Assembly: GCF_030127105.1 (NCBI RefSeq)
Contig: NZ_CP126161.1
Coordinates: 310,001-374,000, forward strand
DNA length: 64,000 nt
Direction of reading: 5' to 3'
From: Haloarcula pelagica
GTDB taxonomy: Archaea; Halobacteriota; Halobacteria; Halobacteriales; Haloarculaceae
Shown here: piece after piece, positions 50,694-58,471 of the stretch
Numbering within the stretch: position 1 is the first letter of the stretch
How the letters are laid out: every line of letters begins with the position of its first letter
Made by a program: the position numbers and the translations under genes
Notes under the pieces: generated by a model
What the model was told of the DNA's origin: nothing
The model's input: only the letters and a program-made list of their open reading frames with translations
Databases searched by the model: none

Positions 50694-52132
50694 TCAGATG
50701 CTGACAGGGAGCAGCCCGGTGACCTTCGTCCGGGCGCGCGTCGAGAGTGCGAGCCAGACGGTGCCGTAGATCGCTGCGCCGAGGGCGACGAGGACGAGCG
50801 TCCCGGGGCGCCCCGCCGGGACCCGGCCGACCACGGGCCAGACTCCGGCTGCCATCGCGAGGCTGGCGAGGAACTGTTTCGCGATCTCGCCGGTCGGAAC
50901 GCTGATCGAGCCCACCAGGCTCCGCAGGACGATGTATCCGCCGACGGTCCGCAACACCGTCGAGATCGCCGTCGCGACCGCGGCGCCGTACCAGCCGACG
51001 CGCCACACGAGGACGACGTTCAACACGGCGTTGACGGCGACGAACACGATGTTGACGCGGAAGGCGGCGTCGGGGCGGTCGATGGCGTTGATGACGTTCA
51101 TCAGCTGGGAGGCGTAGACATCCGCCAGGTAGGCCGTGATGAGGATGAGCAAGATTCCGGTCCCCTGGCCGAACTCCGGGCGGTAGAACCGGAGGATGCG
51201 CTCGCCCAGCACGAGCGCACCGAACAGGCCGGGGATGACGAACACGCCGCTGAACGCGAGCGCCTCGTCGAGGTAGTGGCGGATCTGGTCGAACTGCTCG
51301 GAGCCGCTGATGTCGCTGACCTCCGGAAACAACGTCTTGCTGATCGAGGCGCTGGCCATCGCCAGCATCGACGCGATCCCCCACGCGGCCTCGTAGATCC
51401 CGATGAGCGACGCGCCGACGAAAAACGAGAGGACGATCGTATCCAGCCAGCCGAACACCCGGCCACGGAGCGCCCCTACCCACGCGAACTTCGCGTAGTC
51501 GAGCATGCTCCGGAGTTGGGCGAGACTCGGCAGTGACGGGCGTACGTCGCTGAGCAGGATAGCCGCGAGCGCCGCCAGCACGAGCGAGCCCGCGTGTCCG
51601 AGTGTGATCCCGGCGACTCGAAAGCCCACGTAGAGGACCGCGACCTGGATCACCGTGCGGCCGACCCGTTCGGCCGCCTGGACGCCGCCGCCGAAGGCGA
51701 CGCGCTTTTGCCCTTCGAGGAGGCGACGGCGCTCCGGTAGGCCACGGCGCCGACGAACAGCGCCGCGATCTCAGCGTCGTAGGTGATGAGCACCCGCATT
51801 ATCTCCCGGTTCCGTGAGACGATACCGCCCAGGGCGTCGCCGGCGACGAGGACGACGGCGGCGCCGACCGCGGCGACGGCGGTGTTCAGCGCGAGGCCGC
51901 CGCCGAGAAAGCCCGCGGGGTCCTCGCCCTCGCTCATCCGCTTTTTCATCGCGTTGGCGACTGCGTTGGCCGGGATGACGAGCCAGAAGAAGCCAAGCGA
52001 GAGCGCGACGGCGTACTGGCCGAGCCCGCTGGGGCCGAGAAAGAGGGCGATCAGGAACGTCGCCGCGAAGCCCGAGAGGGTGATGACGACCTGCGAGCCG
52101 AAGTGGAGAGCGGCGGTCTTTCCGAGCTTCAT
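50694..52132 (-). pseudogene. Oligosaccharide flippase (Wzx/AglR-type), interrupted by a -1 frameshift
   Basis: Two adjacent frames make one polysaccharide flippase of about 480 residues. The 5' part (52132-51650, 160 aa) begins MKLGKTAALHFGSQVV and carries the first helices up to FVGAVAYRSAVAS. Then the frame must change: read one base earlier, the sequence continues LEGQKRVAFGGGVQAAERVGRTVIQVAV, the expected cytosolic loop, into the 3' part. The 3' part alone could start at GTG 51653, overlapping the TGA of the 5' part (GTGA). One base is missing near 51715-51725 (gcctcctcgaag). Flippases of this type carry dolichol-linked glycans across the membrane. It follows the sulfatase-like gene at 52137 by 4 bases. 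Sequencing error, true mutation, or coupled two-part translation are all possible. Confidence 0.82.
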
Positions 52133-52136
52133 CCCG

Positions 52137-53513
52137 TCAGATGTACCCCAGGTCCCGGAGCTGATCCTGTACCTCGTCGGAGAACTCTCCCGTCTCGGCC
52201 TCCGTGTCGGGCTGGCCGTGGACCGCGAGCCAGTCGTCGAGGGCCGCCGAGAGCGACGCGAGCGTCTCCGGCTGGGCGTCGGCAACGTCGGTCTCCTCGT
52301 CGGGGAGTTCGAACAGTTCGGGGTCGTCGTCGCTGGTCAGCAGCTTGTGCTCTTTCGTCCGGAGCGCCGTCAGCAGCCCGCTGTGGAACTGGGAGGTGTC
52401 GAAGTCCGGATCGTGTTCGAGGATGGCGTCGTAGCCGACCGACACTCGCTGGGAGACGGCGAACTCGCGGACCTCCTCCCGGAGGTCGACGCCCATCGTG
52501 TCCTCGTGGTCGGCGTCGGCCATCGCGAGCAGCGTCGCCATCACGTCGGCGTGCTGGACGAGGTCGTCGGGACCGGCCGCGAGGTCGCCGATGCCGTCGA
52601 TGACCAGCGGGACCCGCGTGACCGCGTCGTCGAGGACGTACCGGTGGGCCAGGAGCCCGGCCTCACCGAACAGTTCCCCGTGGTCGGCGGTGACGACGAC
52701 GATGGGGTCGTCCATCGGGAGCGAATCGATGTACGACAGGAGCCGCCGCACCATGTCGTCCGTGTAGGCGATCTCCGCGTCGTACATCGCGTGCAGCGCC
52801 CGCCACTCCTCGTCGGTGAGGTTACAGCCGTCCGCGATGATCTCCGCGAAGTCGTAGTGGATCTCCAGGGCGCGCTCGGCGGCGGCCTTGGGCGACATCG
52901 AGAGCCCGTCGGTGTACCGGTCCAGGTACGGCTTCGGCGGGTAGTAGGGGCGGTGGGGCTCGTTGTAGTGGAGATAGAAGAAAAAGGGCTCCTGGCTGGC
53001 GAAGTCGTCGAGCCAGTCCTTGGCGACCTCGTTCATCAGGAACGGCGAGGCGTGTTTTGCGGTGTCGAGGGTCAGGCCCGCCGAGTGCGAGCGGATGTTC
53101 AGCAGGTAGCGCAACAGCGTGCCGACGCCGGCCTCGTAGACGTTGGAGGCGGCGAGCCACTGGAACCGGTCGAAGCCGCGGTCGAGCCCCGTCTCGGGGC
53201 TGACGTAGGAGTTCCGCGAGAGGCAGGCGGTCGTGTATCCCGCGTCAGAGAACCGCTCGGCGATAGTGCGGACCCCGTCCGGGAGGACGTTGCCGTCGAT
53301 CCCGAGCGTGTTCCGGGACGGCGTGTAGCCGGTCAGCATCGCGCCACTGGAGGGCAGTGTCGACTTGCTGTGGGCGATGCACTCGGTGAACTGGTGGCCC
53401 CGACGGCCGATATCGGCCATCGTCGGGGTCGTGTCCCGCTCGTAGCCGTCCATAGAGGTGTGATCGGAGCGGACGCTGTCGAGCGTGATCCAGACGATAT
53501 TCTTGCGAGACAT
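52137..53513 (-). CDS. Sulfatase-fold enzyme, Thr at the nucleophile position
   Basis: The 458 residues begin MSRKNIVWITLDSVRSDHTS (metal-binding Asp12). The nucleophile segment reads TLPSSGAMLTG, with Thr52 in the Cys/formylglycine place and Ser in place of the Arg; other metal-site segments are VTADHGELFGEAGLL and YLHYNEPHRPYYPP. It is 4 bases before the flippase gene on the same strand, so they are co-transcribed. It ends in QLRDLGYI. An inverted pair TTTCGG/CCGAAA (53549-53554, 53568-53573) lies in the divergent gap to the gene at 53610. Confidence 0.8.
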   Translation of the reverse strand: MSRKNIVWITLDSVRSDHTSMDGYERDTTPTMADIGRRGHQFTECIAHSKSTLPSSGAMLTGYTPSRNTLGIDGNVLPDGVRTIAERFSDAGYTTACLSRNSYVSPETGLDRGFDRFQWLAASNVYEAGVGTLLRYLLNIRSHSAGLTLDTAKHASPFLMNEVAKDWLDDFASQEPFFFYLHYNEPHRPYYPPKPYLDRYTDGLSMSPKAAAERALEIHYDFAEIIADGCNLTDEEWRALHAMYDAEIAYTDDMVRRLLSYIDSLPMDDPIVVVTADHGELFGEAGLLAHRYVLDDAVTRVPLVIDGIGDLAAGPDDLVQHADVMATLLAMADADHEDTMGVDLREEVREFAVSQRVSVGYDAILEHDPDFDTSQFHSGLLTALRTKEHKLLTSDDDPELFELPDEETDVADAQPETLASLSAALDDWLAVHGQPDTEAETGEFSDEVQDQLRDLGYI

Positions 53514-53609
53514 ACCCTGTTACGTAGCGTTCATCCCGCCGACTGTCTTTTCGGTTCCGGTTCGTCTCCGAAAGAGATTAATTCGCCCGCGGTGCCTTTC
53601 AACCTACCA

Positions 53610-54584
53610 ATGGTGCTAGTCGTGCTGGGGATCGACGCCCTCGATCCGGAACTCGTCGACGAGGACCGCCATCCGCATCTCACCCTGTCGGCGCACCACG
53701 CCATCGAGACGATCGACTCCGTCGAGGGCGAACCCAGTACGCACGAACTCTGGCCGACTATCATCACCGGGCTCACGCCCGCCGAACACGGCCTCGAACT
53801 CGACGACGGCGTCTCCTGGGACAACCCGCTGTTGAACCTCGGGAGCACCGTCGCCGACTACCTGCTTCCGGGCGGCCTCCAGACCCGCCTGGGCGCCTGG
53901 TTGCTGACCAACACGAGCGAGGACGCCTTCCGGGAGCGGGCGAGCTACTACGCCGACAACGGCCTCACCACCGTCTTCGACGGCCGGGAAGCCAAGCCCA
54001 TCGGCGTCCCGAACTACGTCGTCGACCCCGACTCCGAGGACCGCGAGCACAACCTCCGACGGAACCTCGGTGACCTCTTCGAACGCGACCCCGACGCCAC
54101 GGGCGGACACACCTCCTCGGACCCGGCGGCGTTCTACGAGGAGTGTCTGGAGATGTCGATGGTCCGCATCGCCCGCGCTCGGCGGGGACTCCGGGGCAAA
54201 CGTCACGAACTCGTCTTCGCGTACACGAGCGGCCTCGACCTCGTCGGCCACATCGCCCACAGCCAGCCCGCGATGCAGGAGCGCGCGTACGAAGAACTGG
54301 ACGAGTTCGTCGGCGAACTCCTCGCGGACCTGGACGAGGACGACGAACTCCTCCTCGTCAGCGACCACGGCCTCCAGGAGGGGGTACACACCCACGAGGC
54401 GATGGTCGCGGCCACGGACGAGCGACTCGTCGCGGACATCGAGTCGGTCACCGACGTGCGGGCCGCGATCGACGCCGAACTCGACGCCCACGACCACTCG
54501 CCGTCGCCGCGGGACGACACCGCCGACGTGGCCGCGGGCGGCGAGCGCGTCCAGGAGCAACTGGAAGACCTGGGGTACATGTGA
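53610..54584 (+). CDS. Alkaline phosphatase-family phosphodiesterase/phosphatase (NPP-like)
   Basis: The 324 residues start at ATG 53610 (MVLVVLGIDALDPEL, metal Asp9). The nucleophile segment is THELWPTIITG with Thr44, as in nucleotide pyrophosphatase/phosphodiesterases. YTSGLDLVGHIAH and VSDHGLQEGVHTHEAM complete two metal sites. It ends in QLEDLGYM. It is shorter than the three sulfatase-like neighbours and lacks their C-terminal subdomain. The start has a gattaatt TATA-like element about 30 bases before it. Phosphate-diester hydrolysis or phosphotransfer is likely. Confidence 0.82.
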   Translation: MVLVVLGIDALDPELVDEDRHPHLTLSAHHAIETIDSVEGEPSTHELWPTIITGLTPAEHGLELDDGVSWDNPLLNLGSTVADYLLPGGLQTRLGAWLLTNTSEDAFRERASYYADNGLTTVFDGREAKPIGVPNYVVDPDSEDREHNLRRNLGDLFERDPDATGGHTSSDPAAFYEECLEMSMVRIARARRGLRGKRHELVFAYTSGLDLVGHIAHSQPAMQERAYEELDEFVGELLADLDEDDELLLVSDHGLQEGVHTHEAMVAATDERLVADIESVTDVRAAIDAELDAHDHSPSPRDDTADVAAGGERVQEQLEDLGYM

Positions 54585-54609
54585 CAGTCCCCGAGCAGTG
54601 AGTGATACC

Positions 54610-56052
54610 ATGAACGTCCTACTGATCATTCTCGACAGCGTCCGAGCACGGAACCTGAGCCTGTACGGCCACGCGAACGAGACGACGCCCTTCCTCTCGT
54701 CGTTCGCGTCGGACGCGACGGTGTACGAGCAGGCCCGCTCGCCGGGCGCCCGGAGCGTCACGAGCCACACGTCCATCTTCACCGGCCTCCACGTCGAGGA
54801 ACACAACGTCACCGCCGCGAAGTACCGGATCGACCCCGCCCACACCGTCTTCGAGCAGCTCCGCCGGGACGGCTACGCGACCGGCGTGTTCTCGGAGAAC
54901 AACTGGATCACCGACGTGGATGTCGGACTCAGCGAGGGGTTCGACCACGTCGCTGGCGCCCGGAGCGCGATGTTCCCCGAGGCGATGAACCCCGAGTCGT
55001 TCGTCTCGAACCACGGCCGAGGCGCCTACAGCGAGTATCTCAAGGCCGCACTGCGGAGCGAGCAGCCGCTGAAATCCCTCGCAAACGGCGTCAGCACGAA
55101 ACTCTCCTCGGACTACCCGTCCTACACGCCGGAGTTCATGAAGGCGTCGACCCCAGCGACCACCTACATCGACGAGTTCCTGCACTGGCAGGCCGACCGG
55201 ACGGGCGACTGGGCCGCGTGTCTCAATCTCATGGACGCCCACATCCCCTACGAGCCCCGAGGTGAACACGACATCTGGGGTGGGTCGGAGTGTCAGTCCC
55301 TCCACGACTCCTTCCTCGACCACAAGTGGGACTTCGCCTCGGGCCGGCGCCCCTGGTGGCAGAAGAAAGCCGTCGAAGCGCTGTACGACGGCGCCATCCA
55401 CGAGATGGACGCCGCGCTAGAACTGCTGGTCGAGCGGTTGCGCGAGCGTGGCGAACTCGACGACACGCTCCTGGTCGTGACCAGCGACCACGGCGAGGGC
55501 TTCGGCGAACCCAGCTACGTCCGGAATGACATCCGCGTGGCCGAACACGGCGTGTCGATTCACGACGCCGTGCTCCACGTCCCGCTCGTGGTCCGATTCC
55601 CCGGCGAGGGCAGCGGGGAGCGTATCGCCGCGCCGGCGTCGCTGACCGAGTTCCCCCGCGTCGTCGAGGCCGCCCGGACGGGCGAGGCAGACCGCGACGA
55701 GTTCTGCCCAGACGGTCCCGTGATCGCGTCGGCCGTCGGGCTCGACGAACCGCTCCAGGAGCGGGCCGGCCAGTACGTCGACGACCTCTCGCCGTGGCTC
55801 TCGACCTCACGAGCGGTCTTCGAGCCCGCCCCGGACGGCGAAGTCGACAAGTACTGCACCGGTCGTGACGGGTCCGCGACCGTCCGGGTCCGAGACGCAC
55901 AGACTTCCTACCGCACCGCGACGACAGGTGCCGACGAGGTCGAGTCCGCCTTCGCCGACATCGGCGACGCCGGCCTCCGTGAGGAGGGCGACGGCGTCGA
56001 TGCCATCGAGGGCGACACCTATCAGCGGCTCGAAGACCTCGGGTACGTATGA
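54610..56052 (+). CDS. Sulfatase-fold enzyme, Ser at the nucleophile position
   Basis: The 480 residues begin MNVLLIILDSVRARNLSLYG (metal Asp9). In the nucleophile register, SVTSHTSIFTG puts Ser49 in the Cys place; Pro and Arg of the sulfatase signature (C-x-P-S-R) are also missing, so maturation to formylglycine is unlikely. Other sites: LMDAHIPYEP, VTSDHGEGFGEPSYV and AEHGVSIHD. It ends in RLEDLGYV. It lies 25 bases after the phosphodiesterase gene and before aglJ, in one direction. The reaction is not known. Confidence 0.8.
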   Translation: MNVLLIILDSVRARNLSLYGHANETTPFLSSFASDATVYEQARSPGARSVTSHTSIFTGLHVEEHNVTAAKYRIDPAHTVFEQLRRDGYATGVFSENNWITDVDVGLSEGFDHVAGARSAMFPEAMNPESFVSNHGRGAYSEYLKAALRSEQPLKSLANGVSTKLSSDYPSYTPEFMKASTPATTYIDEFLHWQADRTGDWAACLNLMDAHIPYEPRGEHDIWGGSECQSLHDSFLDHKWDFASGRRPWWQKKAVEALYDGAIHEMDAALELLVERLRERGELDDTLLVVTSDHGEGFGEPSYVRNDIRVAEHGVSIHDAVLHVPLVVRFPGEGSGERIAAPASLTEFPRVVEAARTGEADRDEFCPDGPVIASAVGLDEPLQERAGQYVDDLSPWLSTSRAVFEPAPDGEVDKYCTGRDGSATVRVRDAQTSYRTATTGADEVESAFADIGDAGLREEGDGVDAIEGDTYQRLEDLGYV

Positions 56053-56085
56053 CCCGCCAGACCCAGTGGTTTTTATCGCCGGGGA

Positions 56086-56098
56086 GTGGAGCCTCCAC
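56086..56098. promoter_or_regulatory. 13-base palindrome before aglJ
   Basis: GTGGAG-C-CTCCAC is a perfect 13-base palindrome, ending two bases before the aglJ ATG. A ggtttttatc TATA-like element at about 56068-56077 lies about 27 bases before the ATG, so the transcript is probably leaderless and the palindrome covers the start-site upstream face. Confidence 0.5.
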
Positions 56099-56100
56099 CA

Positions 56101-57114
56101 ATGGCTGACCGCGACGATGTCTGTGTGCTGTTGCCGGCCTACAACGAGTCGGCGACGATCGAGCCGGTCGTCCGCGGGTTCCGCGAGGAAGGGTTCGAGA
56201 ACGTCCTGGTCATCGACGGCGGGTCCGCCGACGACACCGTCGAACTCGCCGAGGCGGCCGGTGCGCGCGTCGTCCAGCAGTCCGGGAGCGGGAAAGGCCA
56301 GGCCGTGCGTGAGGCGGTCCGCCGGTACGTCGACGCGCCGTACGTCCTGATGGCCGACGCCGACGAGACCTACCGCCCGGACGAGGCCGGGCGGATGCTC
56401 GAACCGCTGTTCGACGGCCGGGCCGAACACGTCATCGGGAACCGCTTTGCCGATATGCGGCCCGGCGCGATGAGCCGGCTCAACCAGACCGGAAACAGCG
56501 TCATCAACTGGGCGTTCTCGGTGATCCACGGTCACCAGTACGTCGACATCCTCTCGGGCTATCGCGCCTTTACCCGCGAGTCGTTCGAACAGCTCTCGCT
56601 GTCCTCGGACGGCTTCGGCATCGAGACGGAGATGGCCGTCGAGTGTGTCAAACACAGCGTCCGGGTGACCGTCGTCCCGATCACCTACGAGCCCCGCCCC
56701 GACGAATCGGAGACGAACCTCCACCCGTTCCGGGACGGCGCGACGATCATCCTCACGCTCTACCGGATGGCGAAGACCAACAACCCGCTGTTTTACTTCG
56801 GGAGCGTCGGCTTCGGGTCGATCGGGCTGGGGATCGTGCTTGGCGCCTACGTCGCCTACGACTGGTTCGTCAACAGCATCTCCCACGAGGTCATCGCGAT
56901 GGTCGGCGGCATCGCCATCGTGTTGGGCCTCCAGTTGCTCATGTTCGGCGTCCTCTCGGACATGATCGTCACGGTCAACCGCGAACAGACCCGGCGGCTC
57001 GAAGACATCGCACGGAAGCTCTCGGAGGAGACACAACCGGCCGAGACGGCCGAATCCGACCGCCAGAGCGACGCGGAGACCGAGGCGGTCGCGCCCGGGG
57101 ACGGCGAGGACTAG
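56101..57114 (+). CDS. aglJ: Dolichol-phosphate glycosyltransferase AglJ
   Basis: The 337 residues start at ATG 56101. The GT2 domain has VCVLLPAYNESATIEPVV, VIDGGSADDT, and LMADADETYRPDEAG as DXD. GYRAFTRESFEQLSLSSDGFGIETEM is typical of dolichol-phosphate glucosyl/mannosyltransferase-like enzymes. Two helices follow (about 230-255 and 263-285), then an acidic tail that makes the protein longer than Haloferax AglJ (about 300). AglJ adds the first sugar to dolichol phosphate in haloarchaeal N-glycosylation. Its place at the far end of the locus from aglB agrees. Confidence 0.9.
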   Translation: MADRDDVCVLLPAYNESATIEPVVRGFREEGFENVLVIDGGSADDTVELAEAAGARVVQQSGSGKGQAVREAVRRYVDAPYVLMADADETYRPDEAGRMLEPLFDGRAEHVIGNRFADMRPGAMSRLNQTGNSVINWAFSVIHGHQYVDILSGYRAFTRESFEQLSLSSDGFGIETEMAVECVKHSVRVTVVPITYEPRPDESETNLHPFRDGATIILTLYRMAKTNNPLFYFGSVGFGSIGLGIVLGAYVAYDWFVNSISHEVIAMVGGIAIVLGLQLLMFGVLSDMIVTVNREQTRRLEDIARKLSEETQPAETAESDRQSDAETEAVAPGDGED

Positions 57115-57437
57115 AAGGGGACGAGCGAACGCAGTTGCGAGATGATGCTGTTGCTCGTCGCCTCGCGCTTGCGCTCGAACACCGGGTGTAACGCATCGAG
57201 GAGTTCGTGCTCGTTCTCGAAGTGGTGTGTCCCGGTCTCGCCGAGGGCCTCCTCGACGGTGACGGTGTGGCCGGCCGCGTCGAACGGCACCTCGATGTGG
57301 CCTGCGGTCTCACGGACCTCGTCGGCGGTAGCCGGATACGAGAGCTCGGTCTCGGTCAGTCGAGCGTCGAGGGCGGCGATACCGAACTCGATGACATCGG
57401 GTTCGTCGGTGTCGTCGGCTGGTGGCCGTACTCCCAT
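57111..57437 (-). CDS. DUF5789-family protein
   Basis: The 108 residues include FGIAALDARLTETELSYPATADEVRETAGHIEVPFDAAGHTVTVEEAL, a fold that I recognise as DUF5789 (haloarchaeal; function unknown), then a helix with LLDALHPVFERKREA. It overlaps the end of aglJ by 4 bases (convergent). The start is ATG 57437. Confidence 0.7.
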   Translation of the reverse strand: MGVRPPADDTDEPDVIEFGIAALDARLTETELSYPATADEVRETAGHIEVPFDAAGHTVTVEEALGETGTHHFENEHELLDALHPVFERKREATSNSIISQLRSLVPF

Positions 57438-57513
57438 TACCCCTCGTTAGGACGTACTCGGTGGAAAGTCCTGTGCTGTCGACGCATACTACCGGCAAGC
57501 CAGCCGGCGCCGC

Positions 57514-57858
57514 TCAGTCCGCGCCCGGCGCCAGCCACTCGTCGGCCCAGTCCTCGATCTCCTCGAACACCGGACAGAGCGACCGTCCCTTGTCGGTGAG
57601 TCGGTAGTACGTCGCGACCGGCGCGTCCTCTTCGAGCCGGCGCTCGACGAAGCCCATCTCCTGTAGATCGTCCAGCACGCGGGACAGCGTCCGAGAACTG
57701 GCGTCGGTCGCGCGCTTGAGTTCGTTGAACCGGCGTTCCCCGTCCTGGAGTTCGTGGAGGACGACCAGCCGCCAGCGCGACCCGATCTGGTCGAGCGATT
57801 CGATGACGGCACAGGGACCCTCGTCGGCGTCTGCCTCGTGGCGAAGTTCGGATGACAT
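57514..57858 (-). CDS. HxlR-family transcriptional regulator
   Basis: The 114 residues have the HxlR winged-helix: IESLDQIGSRWRLVVLHELQDGERRFNELKRATDASSRTLSRVLDDLQEMGFVERR and a wing VATYYRLTDKGRSL. The start is ATG 57858. HxlR proteins are often redox- or aldehyde-responsive; here the family's Cys is perhaps Cys16 (EGPCAVIES). It is divergent from doxX and an operator-like inverted repeat lies between. Confidence 0.87.
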   Translation of the reverse strand: MSSELRHEADADEGPCAVIESLDQIGSRWRLVVLHELQDGERRFNELKRATDASSRTLSRVLDDLQEMGFVERRLEEDAPVATYYRLTDKGRSLCPVFEEIEDWADEWLAPGAD

Positions 57859-57885
57859 CGGTGATACCTGGTCACCTCTATGTCC

Positions 57886-57916
57886 GGGAACCGATAAATA
57901 GGTTCGGATACGAACC
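57886..57916. promoter_or_regulatory. Operator-like repeats in the hxlR-doxX intergenic region
   Basis: Three half-sites, ggaacc (57887-57892), ggttcg (57901-57906) and cgaacc (57911-57916), form two overlapping inverted repeats. One, GGTTCG-GATA-CGAACC, has perfect 6-base arms. The TATA-like gataaata (57893-57900) lies between the first and second half-sites, 27 bases before the ATG at 57927. This is a good candidate for HxlR binding and shared control of both genes. Confidence 0.65.
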
Positions 57917-57926
57917 ACGTAACGCA

Positions 57927-57995
57927 ATGAAACCACACCCACAGTTCCGACGGACCGACCCACGATCGACTGCCGGCTCGGCGGTGAGCGCCTGA
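57927..57995 (+). CDS. 22-codon upstream ORF, coupled to doxX
   Basis: ATG 57927 opens 22 codons (MKPHPQFRRTDPRSTAGSAV...) whose TGA overlaps the doxX ATG (TGATG at 57993-57997). The TATA-like gataaata centred 30 bases before this ATG would start the transcript within a few bases of it, so this ATG, not that of doxX, is the leaderless start. It is rich in basic and polar residues and has no recognisable domain. It may be a coupling leader or a small peptide. Confidence 0.5.
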   Translation: MKPHPQFRRTDPRSTAGSAVSA

Positions 57996-58414
57996 TGGCC
58001 TTCGAGACGGCCGGCGCGGCCGAGCTGTTCCTGCTCGGGCGGGTCCTGTTCGGCGGCGTCCTCGCGTTCACCGGGCTGAACCACTTCCTGAACGACGACG
58101 GGATGATCCCCTACGCCGAGGCGAAGGGACTGCCCGCGCCCGCCGCCGCAGTCTACGGGAGCGGGGGGCTGCTCGTCGTAAGCGGCGTCCTGGTGATTCT
58201 CGGGGCGTACCCGGTGATCGCTGCCGGCGCGCTGGCGACGTTCCTCGTCGGGTCCGCGGTGACGATGCACGACTTCTGGGCGGTCCCCGAGGACCAACAG
58301 CAAGACGAGATGACGCAGTTCCTGAAAAACGTCGCGCTGGCCGGCGGCGCGTTCGCGCTGCTTTCGGCCGCCGGGACCGCCTGGCCCTACAGCGTCGGCC
58401 TCGGACTGGTCTGA
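57995..58414 (+). CDS. DoxX-family membrane protein
   Basis: The 139 residues have four helices in the DoxX layout: LFLLGRVLFGGVLAFTGLNHFLN, then GLLVVSGVLVILGAYPV, LATFLVGSAVTMHDFWAV, and a last helix (ALAGGAFALLSAAG). The conserved FTGLNHF and HDFW are DoxX features. Relatives act in oxidative stress or sulfur oxidation. Divergence from an HxlR regulator is a common arrangement and suggests redox-controlled expression. Confidence 0.85.
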   Translation: MAFETAGAAELFLLGRVLFGGVLAFTGLNHFLNDDGMIPYAEAKGLPAPAAAVYGSGGLLVVSGVLVILGAYPVIAAGALATFLVGSAVTMHDFWAVPEDQQQDEMTQFLKNVALAGGAFALLSAAGTAWPYSVGLGLV

Positions 58415-58471
58415 CACCGCTCCGACACGCGTCGTCACGCCTAAGCCGTCACCGCCCACAGATGTGTGTAG

